From Ichthyophthirius multifiliis (taxonomy: Eukaryota; Ciliophora; Oligohymenophorea; Hymenostomatida), in assembly GCF_000220395.1 (NCBI RefSeq), contig NW_004087568.1, positions 1 through 64,000 on the forward strand: 64,000 nt of DNA, read 5' to 3'. The position numbers and the translations under genes were made by a program. The notes under the pieces are model-generated. The model worked only from the letters and a program-made list of their open reading frames with translations. It did no database searches and was not told the DNA's origin. This document shows positions 27,601 to 39,020 of the stretch, one piece after another; positions within the stretch are counted from its first letter, which is position 1, and every line of letters begins with the position of its first letter.

Positions 27601-28178
27601 TTTTTGTTTAATTTCTTATTTAGTTACCAAATTTTTTTAAACATTTTCTTTTTTTTTATTTTCTAATTTTCCTAATTCCCTTTTATTCCTATAGCACTCT
27701 ATTTAACCTAAAATATTAATAATTTAGTATTTTTATCGTTCGCTTCTAACATAATCGACAGCCAAATTTTTAGATTCATTTAATTTTTCTAAATCAACTT
27801 CATGAATTCTCATTCTCTCACCTTTTTCCCTTCGCTCATTTTGCAAACCTTCATGTTATTCTTCTTTTTTTTCGATTTCCTCTTTAAATTAATCAGACCC
27901 AATTATATCTTCTAAATATTCTAGTAATCCAGGTTTTTCTGGATCACCAGATTTAGGTTTCATTAATGATATTTATTCAACTTCTCCTTATAAAATTAAA
28001 AATCGATTATTATTTAAGTCTATTCCTTTTGATTTTAACATTTCTATAACTTCCTATTGAGTACTTTCTCTATTATTAATTTCATATTTAGATACACTTT
28101 ATTTATTAACAGTTCTTCGTACACTAAATTCTGTATTTTCAATTATTTCATAATCTTCACCTTCCTATATTTATAAAT

Positions 28179-28219
<41 letters not shown>

Positions 28220-28723
28220 TTATATTATAATTATTTTTTTAAAAAATTTTAATCTACATAAAATATGTATTAAATAAATTGATATACTAATTAATTTTTT
28301 GATTTAATGTTTAATTTTTACTTTATCTTTTATTTCATGAAATATAACTTCTACAGATGCCTTTTTTATATCTTAATGTTAAGATGAATTGTGTATAAGT
28401 TAACTTAAAGTCTTTAAACGCATCCAAGATGCTTTTTTACCAAAAACAAATAATAAAGATTCTATTAAATTAGATTTTCCACTTCCATTTGGACCTACCA
28501 CTGATGTAAATCTTTTGTGGAATGGACCTATTACTTGACGTCCTTAATAGCTTTTGAAATTCTCTAATATTATTTCTTTTACTATTAATCTCTAATCATT
28601 ATGGTTTAATTAATGTATTTTTAAAGGAGTTTTTTAAGGAAGTATTTTTGGATGTTCTTCTAAAGGTTGGAATTCTTCTTGTTCCATTTATTATGTTTAG
28701 CGTTGTTTTCGAATACTACTCAT
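24083..28723 (-). CDS. SMC4: Condensin subunit SMC4
   Basis: Nine exons on the minus strand; introns at 28165-28321, 26823-26939, 26624-26676, 26309-26355, 25671-25786, 25281-25326, 25058-25122 and 24530-24617. Together about 1,317 codons, the usual SMC4 size. SMC4 pairs with SMC2 to form the ATPase arms of condensin, which compacts chromosomes. N-terminal head: [18 protein letters not shown] and Walker [10 protein letters not shown]. Two coiled-coil arms flank the hinge, which ends in [20 protein letters not shown]-terminal head: signature [20 protein letters not shown], Walker [14 protein letters not shown], and [17 protein letters not shown], the closing block characteristic of SMC4 rather than SMC2. 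The start at 28723 has a second in-frame Met 12 codons on. A few uncertain frame positions in the coiled coil were not checked base by base. Confidence 0.92.
24565..24616. repeat. TA microsatellite inside an SMC4 intron
   Basis: Almost uninterrupted TA repeat making up more than half of the 88-bp intron at 24530-24617. A second TA run of the same kind sits in the 157-bp intron at 28165-28321. Confidence 0.75.
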
Positions 28724-29571
28724 TAATCTTTATTATTTATTTTTTAGTTTCTTTTTTATTTATTAGATAGTTTTTTATTTCTTATAATTTTTTTTTTTTT
28801 GGTAATAAAAAAAATATTAATTGAATTTTTTTTTTTTTGATAATGTTATTATTGTATTGAAATTTATTTTTTGAAGCGCCAAAAATTAATTAATTTGGGA
28901 ATTTAAATTAATTCCTTCTTTTTTAAGTATTTTTTTTAAAAAAATATTAAATCTTTTTATAATAATTGTTCATATTATATACTATATAAAACTCGACAAA
29001 TAAAAAAAATACAATTATTATTTTTATATCGTATTATTCTTTTATATTGTAAATACATTATTATTTTATTAAATAGAAAAATAATTGAAATTTTAATTGT
29101 TGCTTAGAAATAAATAAATAATAATTTATAAAATAAAATATTAATAGAGTAAAAAAATATAAATGTTATTAGAATTATTTGTAATATTGCAAAAAATAAA
29201 ATAATAAAAGGATTGTTTTTTAAAATGTAAAAAGATAATTAAATAATATAAAAATCAAATCAAATTTATAATAAATATAATTATAATATAATAATCTGTT
29301 TATTAATATATATAAAAAAAACAATAATTTAATTATTAGAAACACTTTAAAATATATTATAATATATATATACTTTTTTATTTAAATTTTTCAATTAATA
29401 ATCTAAAAAATATTATATAAAAATAATATACTTTATCTAAAAATTAATAAAAATAATTTTATTCATAATAATATTAAATATATCTTTTTAAATTATAAAA
29501 TAACATATTATCTTATGCATTTTAATTTATTTTATTCAAAAAAATACATTAAAAATATAAATATATATATA

Positions 29572-29612
<41 letters not shown>

Positions 29613-31180
29613 ATATTATTAAATTTTAAATTAAAATCATTTCATTAATTTACAAAAATTAAAATTTCTTATAAAATATAATTTATAGTTATTTATTATA
29701 TTATAATTTTATTATATGTTCAATATATTTATTTTTTATAATTTTGTATACTTTCAAATAAAATAGTATTATTTAAAAAAATAAAAACACAAAATTTATA
29801 TAAATAAATAATATATTTTATTTAAATTAGTAAATCTATTAATATTTTTTTATCTATAAATTTAATAATGAGATGAAACAATATTTATATCATATTTAGG
29901 ATTTTCTAAAAAATAATTTTATTTTTAGTATAATTACTTCGGTTTAAATTTATATTTTATTTAAAATTGAATTAATTTATTATTTATTTAAGTCATTTTT
30001 ATTTTATTGCTACATAATTATTATTATTGAAATTCTTAATAATTTTTCTAAAAAAATTATAATTATCTTAAGATGCAATAACTAAAAATTATAAAATTTT
30101 CGGTATTCTTTAATTTAAAATAAAGGTAAATTTTTCAACAAAATTCCTATCTTTTTTTTCAAAATTTAATTTAATTTTTTATAAATAAAACTTAATATCA
30201 TAAAAATTCTTAATCTATAAATATATTAAGTCTAAATCTTAAATTTATTAATTTTTTAGTTATAAAGTTTAATAAAGTGCTAAATTAATTACTTTGTTTG
30301 ATTTTTTTTTCATAGTAATAAGAATTAAATTTATTATCAAATAAGCGTTTCTTCTTAATATAAATTTAAAAAAATAATAATTTAATATTTTATGTAGAAT
30401 TTAATTAAAATGGTTCTTTTTTGCATTCTTATTATATATGTATCGAAAAATAGTTCTTATATTAAATTTATTTTTTGAACATCAACTTTAGACCTATAAA
30501 TGGGAAAATAATTATTAGAATAAGTTATAAAGTTAAAGTTAATCTTAAATTATAAAAAAAAATGAATTTATGTATAATATTAATGTGTTAAACCAGCCTG
30601 AATATATTTTAAAGATATATAAAAAATACAGGAAAGTAATATAAAAGTTAATTTGAATTTTTTGATTTTTTAAAGGAATAAAAAGTGGATATTAAATAGC
30701 TTTTATATATATTTATATAAAAAATGCAAGCTTAATTATATATTCTAAATTTTAAAGGATTTTTTCTTCTGTAATAAATATTAAATTTATATATTTTTTA
30801 TTTAAGTTTTTTTTTTTTATAAAATATAAATGACTATTTATAAGTGATTAATATCTTACTAATTTATACTTTCCATAAACAATTTTTTTTTTTTCCATAT
30901 ATAAAAAATTAAATTTCTTAATATTTCGTAATTTTGAGTTTTTTTTATTATAAAATAAGATTATTTTATTTAAAATATAATATATTGATGATATTTTAAT
31001 ATTGCTAATAAAATATTAAATATATATATTAAAAATTATAATAATATCTACACGAATATTACTAATTAGCTCCATTTTTTTATGCCAAAAAAAAATATAT
31101 TCAACACATAAATATCACATAATTATTAAAACTTAAATATATTTGTTTTTTAATAAACCATACTAATTATACAAATATAA
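28724..31180. other. Long gene-poor stretch left of the gap
   Basis: About 2.5 kb of A/T-dominated sequence upstream of SMC4. A TA run lies at about 29580-29610. Around 30400-30560 a minus-strand segment is slightly protein-like (YIIRMQKRTILIKFYIK), but it is short and isolated. No gene is called. Confidence 0.5.
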
Positions 31181-31655
31181 NNNNNNNNNNNNNNNNNNNN
31201 NNNNNNNNNNNNNNNNNNNNNNNNNNNNNNNNNNNNNNNNNNNNNNNNNNNNNNNNNNNNNNNNNNNNNNNNNNNNNNNNNNNNNNNNNNNNNNNNNNNN
31301 NNNNNNNNNNNNNNNNNNNNNNNNNNNNNNNNNNNNNNNNNNNNNNNNNNNNNNNNNNNNNNNNNNNNNNNNNNNNNNNNNNNNNNNNNNNNNNNNNNNN
31401 NNNNNNNNNNNNNNNNNNNNNNNNNNNNNNNNNNNNNNNNNNNNNNNNNNNNNNNNNNNNNNNNNNNNNNNNNNNNNNNNNNNNNNNNNNNNNNNNNNNN
31501 NNNNNNNNNNNNNNNNNNNNNNNNNNNNNNNNNNNNNNNNNNNNNNNNNNNNNNNNNNNNNNNNNNNNNNNNNNNNNNNNNNNNNNNNNNNNNNNNNNNN
31601 NNNNNNNNNNNNNNNNNNNNNNNNNNNNNNNNNNNNNNNNNNNNNNNNNNNNNNN
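31181..31655. other. Assembly gap (475 N)
   Basis: Run of N. An apparent minus-strand open frame across it is an artefact of the Ns. Confidence 0.99.
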
Positions 31656-33899
31656 AAAATATAAATATATAATATATATTCAAAAGTAGACTTATATTTT
31701 ATCTATAATAATAAAAATAAATAATATTGAATTTTATTATTATGATTATATTTTTAAAAATTAAAATTAAAGATATTATAATTAATGTCTTTGAATAACA
31801 TTAAATATGATTAATTTTTTAAATTAAATCTTTATATTGATTATAATTAATATTTTAAAAATATATAAACTATAATGTAAATTTAAGTAAAATGTATTTT
31901 ATGAATCTTTAATATATACCATTAATTATGATTTATAAATAAAATAAGATTCATATTTAAACACTAAAATAATGTTTTTTAAAAAATTAAAAATTATATG
32001 TTTGTTCTAAATAAAATCTTTCTTTATATTTATTTATTAAAAAAAAATATTGTTACTAATACAAACTAATTTTCATATTCTTTCATTATTTATTCTATAT
32101 ATTTAATTATATTAAATTAGCTTTATTTTATTATATTTTTTTTAATATTATACAAAATAATATATTACATTTTAGTTATCATATTTTTATTTTTAAAATA
32201 ATATATATATTTATATTCATTAATATGTTATAGTATTAACATTTTTTTCTTCTTCTTTTATATCTATATTCATAAAATATCAAAGTATGTTTAAAAGTAT
32301 TTATACAAATATTTTTATTATTACTTAATATATTATCTTATATTGGTTTTATTAAATTATTTTAAGTATTCATTTAATAGGTTATAATATAAATTACAAT
32401 ATATTCCATATTAATTTTATAAAATAACATTATGGTGAGTATAAATTACTGTGTATTATTTTTTATTCAAATTATTTTTAATTGTGAAATTATGTTTAAT
32501 AAAAAAAAAGATAATTTTAAAATTATATTTAAAAAAAAAAAATTAAGAATTTTTATATTTGTATAAAAAAGATTTTTATTTATTTATTAATAAAAAAAAT
32601 CCAATAAATTTTAATTAAATTAAAAGAAATAATAATCGATTTTTTTTTTTTTTTAATTTATATTAAATTAATCTCATTATAAATACTATATATATAAATT
32701 ATTTTAAATATATATTATAAAATAACAAAAAATTAAAATAATTTCATATATATTTATAAATATATTATTAATTTTTTATTTACTAAGTATTAATACTAAA
32801 ATACTTTGTTATCAAAAATAAAAAAATTACTTCATATTAAGTTTTTTGTATTATTATTAAAATTAATTAATATAAAAAATTATATTATATTAAATTTATC
32901 GATTTTTTGATAAAGAAAGTTAAATTATAATAACAAAAAAACATGAATATAAATGTTCGTTAGTAATATTATCTATGAATTAACATAGAATATATATAAT
33001 CCATAAATAAATTTGTAAAATAAATAATAATTTAAAGAAATAACTTGTAAATTATAATTACTAAATTAAAAATAACTTTAAAATATTTATGTACAATTTA
33101 TTCTAATAAAATTATTTAAAAAGAATAACTTAGTAATAAATTAAATATCTTGAATATAATAAAAAAAATGAATATCTAGAATATAAATAAATAATAAATA
33201 TATTGCTTAATTAATAACTAAATATATTTATTTATGATAACATAAATAAATTTAATTTTAATAGTTGAAACAAATATATAATAATAACAAATAACCGATT
33301 GATTATTATAAATATATAATATTTTATAAATAAATAAAATAAAATGAGTAAATAATGATTATATTTTTAGGAATAATTAATTATTTATTAAATAAAACAT
33401 ATTCTACTATATATAATGATTATAAAATTAATATTTACATCTTTTTTTAGAGATTGAAGAAAATTTAAATACTTGTTTTTTATGTGATTATATTATATAC
33501 ATAAATTACTAATTTAAATAATTGTCGAAAAAAAATAAAAAAACAGCATAGCATAATAAATAAAAATAATAATATTATTGTAAATAATTTAAATAATAAA
33601 ATTATTTATTAAGATCAGATAATAAAATAATTATAATAATATTAAAATACTATTAACTTATTATTAATAAAAAAATATTTTTATTATACAATTAAAAATA
33701 AAAGAATTAATATTTATATATTTAAAAAATATAAAACTTATTAAATTTAATATATACTTTTTTTCGAATAAATTATTAATTCTTTAATATTTGATATTTT
33801 AAGAATAGTATATTAATAAAATCTATATTTTTTAGAAATAAATACTTAAAATTATAATATTATAAATGATAAAATTTGGTTTTTTTTTAACTCGATTTT
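31656..33899. other. Gene-poor stretch right of the gap
   Basis: AT-rich sequence with A/T runs and no convincing frame on either strand. Confidence 0.5.
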
Positions 33900-34760
33900 T
33901 GAATCAGAAACATTTAAATATAGTTAAATGAATAGTGATACTCAGTGTCCTATAAAACAGTAATAAATTTTATCATTATGTGATAATAAGATCAAAAATT
34001 TGAGACTATAGGAAAGAAACCGTAGAAATAAAACATTATGAATATCGAATTAGAAGAAGCTATTGTTAGTATTAACAAAAGAAGCCAGATTTTTGGCATC
34101 GAAGAGCTCCTACACTTACGCATTTCAAATTAATAAGTTAAAAAGCTAAAAAATTGAATATTCGTAAACGATGCTCGAAAATTCAGACAAAGGAATTTAA
34201 ACATTTGTTGGCAAGAGTTATCTATCAGTCTCTATGTTCTAGATTAAATATGTTAAATTCTATTATAATCAAATTTTAGAGCCTAAATTATGGAATTTGA
34301 AGGAAAGATGGAGTAATTTACTCAGAAGTTTTGTATCAGTCCTTATCATATAATGGCCTACTTAAACTGATTTTTATCAAATAACATTAAATAAAGAAGG
34401 ATATATATAGAGTAGATGATTTCATATATGTAAAGGTGAATATTTATGTAGGACAATCACATTTATCATTCTGCTAAAAATTATTAAATAATCAATTGAG
34501 AAAAAGGGTGTTTAAAAGCTAGAGTAGCCTTCCCGATCTAAAACCTGTTAAAAAATATGGGTGGCCATCAAAAAAAGTGGATAAATTTAAAGAGTTTAGT
34601 ACACTATAAGGGATAATTGAAAAAATAAAAAAATCAAGATGAAAGTGTTATTTACGCAATCAAAAATAAATATTTAAGCCTTGAAAAAAAGATACTAATA
34701 AGTTATTGAATAATTAAAGAGGTTCAATTTTAGTGTTATAATTTAAGTTCTAATTTTAAA
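33900..34760 (+). pseudogene. Decayed coding relic, family unknown
   Basis: Markedly richer in G and C than its surroundings and protein-like in all three plus-strand frames over different parts, for example INKRSQIFGIEELLHLRISN and SLPDLKPVKKYGWPSKK (the latter like basic linkers in DNA-binding or transposase proteins). It looks broken in several places. It is about 850 bp upstream of the transposon's left end but outside its inverted repeats. It could be the remains of another mobile element or of a host gene. Confidence 0.4.
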
Positions 34761-35614
34761 GGTATATTTATATTTTTATTTGTTTGAATTTATTATATTT
34801 AATTAAAATACTTTGAAAATTATTATTTATATTACTTTATTACTTTTTATAAATTATTATTGTCATAACTGTATTACTTGCTGATATTGTTTTTTATATT
34901 ATTTTTTTTACTGTAATTTTATTTTAAATACTTAATTGATAAAAAAGCCTATTATTTCGTAATTTTTTTTTGTTGATAATCCAGTTTTTTAAAAAAATAC
35001 AGAAAAAATATAAAAAAACAATATGAGCAAATAGATTATGGTAGGCCTCTATATTAAAAAAATAAATATTTATTTATATATCTTATTAAAGATTAAATTT
35101 TAATTCATTATCTAAAACTTACAATAGCTGTGCTAAACTACTTTAATTATTACTTAAAATTGTATAGTATAAATTTTTATGTATAAATTCCAAACTAATT
35201 AATGTAATAGAAAAAACAGAATTAATATGAAATAAATATATATATTTCTCAATTTATATTATATTACATATATATATTTATATATATATATATATAATAT
35301 TTTTTTTTATAAAAAATAAATTATTATTTTTAATATTAAACAAAATTAAAAATTTAAAAAATATTTATATATAATTTTTAAATAAATAAAATGTTTATTT
35401 ATTTATTTCAACTTTTATACTACATAACTCTATAAAAATTATATAAACTAATAGTTATAATTTTTAAGATAATCTAAAAATAATTATTTAGTAATTTTTA
35501 ACTATATTATATCTATTATTAATAATTTTATTAATTTTTTTTTTGTTTAAAAAATAATCTTTAAATAAATAACCTATTATATTAAAGAAAATAATAATAT
35601 TTTTATATTAGAAC
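34761..35614. other. AT-rich spacer up to the transposon
   Basis: No gene seen. Contains a TA run at about 35265-35298. Confidence 0.5.
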
Positions 35615-35616
35615 TA

Positions 35617-35633
35617 ACCTGTGAAAACTTAAT
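35617..35633. repeat. Left terminal inverted repeat of the Tc1/mariner element
   Basis: 17-bp end ACCTGTGAAAACTTAAT, preceded by TA at 35615-35616. Confidence 0.85.
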
Positions 35634-35709
35634 GCAATTAAATTTTGTTTTATAAAAATATAAAAAACACAAATATATAATAATTTTTATTATATTTTTA
35701 AATATAATA

Positions 35710-36740
35710 TCATAAGTTATTTAATTATAAACTTAACAACATATTCTTCATCATTTTTTCTGTAATAACAATTTAAATTTTAAATAACTTGTAAACTTTT
35801 TATAACGCTTTTTAATAAATCTTATTCCGTTTTTCCTGTATTATTTTTTCTAATTCTTAATTTTAATAGAGAAAAAACTTCCTCTATTTGATTAAGTTAA
35901 GGATTGTATAGTGTCCCATAAAAAATGTTTATTTTTTGTTGAAAAGTGATTTTACGATTTTTGCTTTATGCATTGGAGCGTTATCAATATAAAAAAAGAA
36001 TTAATCTAAACTCTATTTTATTTCATCAACTTATTCGATTAAAGTTAACATAAAATATCCAAAATCTTAGGCTTTAATTCCTCTTTTAAAAATCTAAAAA
36101 GCAATTAATTTATTTTGGTCGATTGCAGCAATCAATGAAAGTCTTTTTTACTTAGGCCTTTTCAATATTATTGGTTTTTTTCCTTTTTTCTTTTTCCCGT
36201 ATTGCCAATGGTAAAAGATAATTATCAATAGCAGTTTCATCGATAAAAATAATTCTTTTCTAATCAAAAATAAAGCTATACATTTATTAATATTTTAGTT
36301 TTCTAATTTCTTTATTATACTAAGTATTTCTTTTCTTTGGTTCAATAGTAGGTTTCTAGTATCTATAATCTATCTAATGCAAAAGTTTTCTTAGCTTTTC
36401 AGCAGAGAATATTCTGCCTTTTGTTTCAAAAAATTATTTCTAAATGTCTTTAATTTAAATATTTTATTTATCTTGTTATTATTCTTCTTTAACTTGTTTA
36501 CAATGTTTTACATTACTTCTTTATCTTGCTACGTTTATTCCTCTTTTTTCTTCATTTTTTATTCTACTGACATCTTTTGGGGACTAAAAGTATTTTTATG
36601 CTAAAATTTGTATTTTTAAGTTATATTTTAGTTCTTGTATTGTATTTTATCTTATTTAATCGTCAATTTTTAATTTATTTTAAATTATAAAAACTTTAAA
36701 TATCTTAGTTATTATTTATTTCTTTTTTAATTTACATTTT
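35710..36740 (-). CDS. Tc1/mariner (IS630 superfamily) DDE transposase
   Basis: The minus strand encodes an N-terminal helix-turn-helix region (KIDDQIRQNTIQELKYN, then YFQSPKDVSRIKNEEKRG), a second DNA-binding part (GRIFSAEKLRKLLHQID) and the catalytic domain. First Asp: IIFIDETA (codon at 36241). Second Asp: FFYIDNAPMHKAK (35985). Third acidic residue: YNPQLNQIEEVFSLLK (35884), giving spacing of about 34, as in Tc1 (DD34E). The conserved block KRLSLIAAIDQNKLIAFQ lies between. All three acidic residues are present. Reading it whole requires about three frame changes, one between first Asp and GKKPIILKRP and one before YNPQLNQ, so this copy may be inactive or mis-sequenced. No clear ATG is seen; the upstream limit is approximate. 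Confidence 0.85.
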
Positions 36741-37349
36741 TTGGTTTTTAAAGACTTTAAATTAAATTTATTAGCAAGTCAATTGATTCATTCAGATTAA
36801 GTTAACTGTATTAAAATGTAAGGTTATTAATGCAAACTTTATTTGTATATTTTTTTTAAATATGCAGTCACTAATTCTAAAATGATGTTACGTTTATTAT
36901 ACTTAAATAAATGGTAGACATGTTGCTAATGTATTAAATTCAATATACTTTAATCTATTTAATTAATTTATTATTATTTTCTTATTCCTATTTAAAATTA
37001 TTATTAATAATTGCTTTCATTTATTTTTCGGTTTTTTTAATTATTTCTCATATTATTTTTTTTTTTTTAACCAAAAAAAAAAAAAATTCCCTCGAATTTA
37101 AAAATTTTCCTTTTTGTTAATTTTATTTGTTTTAATAAAACATTTAATTTTTCAAATATATATTTTTTTGTTTTTCCAGCAAAAATAAATAAGTTCCATA
37201 ATAACAATTTTTAAAATTTATACAATAAAAAATAAATTTAGAATTTTATTTTTCTTCTCTTTTTAAAGATTATAAATAATTTAAAATATATTGTTATTAA
37301 TTTTTTTATTATAAATTAAAAAGAAAACAAAAATTAGTTAATATTTATT

Positions 37350-38227
37350 ATGACTTATTAAGTTTATTTACAAGACACCGATTTATTTATTGGTGATCTC
37401 AAAGCTGCTTATTATTATTTTGAAAACAGATAGAGTTTTTTTATGCCACGGTTAGATAAAAAAGGAAACGTTCCTCGTTTTATTTCAGTTAATTATGTTA
37501 AAAAACTTTTAAATAATGAAATATGGCTTCCGAAAAAATGTGAAATACAAAATTTAGATATTTTTCTTAAATTACCTTTAACTTCGATTTATTTATATGA
37601 TATGATTGAAAGAAAATTAAAATAACTTAATAAAAAACCTTTAGGAGTATGCTCAAATTTAAGACTTTCTTTAAAAAAAATGGTTAATTTAAATCCTTTA
37701 CTTCTTAGAGTCTAAATATGAAGTATTTTTAGAATAAAACTAATAATTTATATTATAATATAATATAATAATTAGATTAAAAGAAAGATAAAGTAGAGTT
37801 TATAAAAACGATAGGATTAAAAAAAAAAAGAGGATTATTTAAATTAGACAAAGATTAAAAGGAAAGCCTTATTATGAGAAGAAGAAAAAGATAATTAATG
37901 AAATAAAAATCTTCTTTAGAATATATGAATGAAATTATTGAATCAAAAAAAGAAAAATTAGAAATAATGGAAGAGGAATTTAAAGGAAATAAAATAGTTA
38001 AATAAAAACAAAATGAAAGTATTAAAATGAATAGAAAATGCTATATTATTAAAGTTACATATCTATAAGATTATAAAGATTATATATAAAAAGAATAATA
38101 TTAATAACATATAAAAATGATATATCATTTAAATTAATATTAAATTATATATATTTATTTTTTTGTTAAATCAAAAAATAAAAATTATACAATAAAATAA
38201 AATATGTTTTTCATATTTTTAAAGTGA
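37350..38227 (+). CDS. Second gene of the transposon, unidentified
   Basis: Starts at ATG 37350 and stays open for 123 codons to TGA 37719. Protein-like Lys/Glu-rich sequence continues in the next frame to TGA 38225-38227, so one frame slip is likely. The N-terminal part is well composed (DTDLFIGDLKAAYYYFENRQ, PRLDKKGNVPRFISVNY, NNEIWLPKKCEIQN). The C-terminal part looks helical (SSLEYMNEIIESKKEKLE). No known domain is recognised. There is a faint resemblance to axonemal dynein light chain p28 (GVC...LR and LLLRV at matching spacing), but it is too weak for a call. Its place between the inverted repeats, divergent from the transposase, suggests an accessory protein of the element or captured host sequence. 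Confidence 0.55.
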
Positions 38228-38571
38228 AAAATATTTATTAATCTCGTAAAAAATAAAATAAAAAATAACAAAATAAAAGTACAATTCTAGATTTAAAAAA
38301 AAATTAAGGCAATATTATAAATATTTATTTATTTATGATAATACATTAATGTTTTAGTTTTTAATATGTTATTATTTGTATTAATCATTATTTTTAACTG
38401 TAGTAAAGATTTTAAAAATATTTATATATGATTAGCTTTATTTTAAATAATAATAGTAAAAAAATTAATTAAAAATTGAATAGAAAAACTATAAAAATAC
38501 TTAATATTTTTAATCAAACTAAATATTTAAATTAATTAAAAAAAGAAATCAAATAAAACAAAAAAATATAT

Positions 38572-38588
38572 ATTAGGTTTTCACAGGT
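38572..38588. repeat. Right terminal inverted repeat of the Tc1/mariner element
   Basis: 17-bp end ATTAGGTTTTCACAGGT followed by TA at 38589-38590; inverted match to the left end at 16 of 17 positions. Confidence 0.85.
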
Positions 38589-38634
38589 TAGCTATAATTA
38601 TGATATGAAAAAAATATTTATTTTCTAAAAAAAA

Positions 38635-39020
38635 TCAATCTACTACTTTCCTCTTTTCTTAAAATATATAATAATATTTTTTCTTTTCTTCTTTTAAGGA
38701 TTAAAAGCTTTTAAATCTATAGTAATCCTTGGGTAAAAGCTCAAGGGCAATATTATTACTTTTTATTCCATTTTAAATTGGTTAAATTAAAGGAAAGTAC
38801 ACTTTTAAAAAAAAAATGTCTGATATAAAAACAATCTAATTTCGATTTTTAACTTGTTCAATCGCATATTAATTCTATTTCATAGAAAAATAATTAAATT
38901 CGATTTAAATTTTACTTCCTCCATAAGTTTTTGATTAAAAACCTCATTCTTAAACTATTCATATTTATTAAAAAAAATGATGGATATCCTTCAGCAAAAC
39001 TTTTTGGCCTGAAAAAAAAG
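38635..39020 (-). CDS. Unidentified gene, 3' part, next to the transposon
   Basis: About 100 clean codons end in TGA at 38635-38637: KTYGGSKIQIEFNYFSMKQN, then VKNRNQIVFISDIFF and ALELLPKDYYRFKSFQ. Codon use is normal for the window (CTT GAG CTT TTA CCC AAG), so I take it as real coding sequence. Upstream, after at least one frame change, SFAEGYPSFFLINMNSLRMR is probably part of the same protein. The 5' end is not resolved; more exons may reach about 39350. No family is recognised. The stop lies 45 bp outside the transposon TA, so the element landed just past this gene's 3' end. Confidence 0.45.

Larger units (their letters stand above)
35617..38588. mobile_element. Tc1/mariner-type DNA transposon with TA flanks and two genes
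   Basis: An element of 2,972 bp. The left end reads ACCTGTGAAAACTTAAT and the right end, in inverted sense, reads ACCTGTGAAAACCTAAT: 16 of 17 bases agree. Each end is bordered by TA (35615-35616 and 38589-38590), the target duplication Tc1/mariner elements make. Inside are a minus-strand DDE transposase and a plus-strand second gene, in divergent order. Both need frame changes to read, so the copy is either slightly decayed or affected by the assembly's homopolymer errors; nearly identical ends argue for fairly recent insertion. Ciliate Tc1/mariner relatives (Tec, TBE, Sardine) also carry extra genes and are usually germline-limited. Confidence 0.85.

Noticed and set aside
31150-31683. Minus-strand open frame of 177 codons
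   Set aside because: It is nearly all unknown residues from the N gap.
37350-38227. Axonemal dynein light chain p28 as identity of the transposon's second gene
   Set aside because: Only scattered residues (GVC, LLLRV) agree; the length and the rest do not, and the gene lies within transposon ends.
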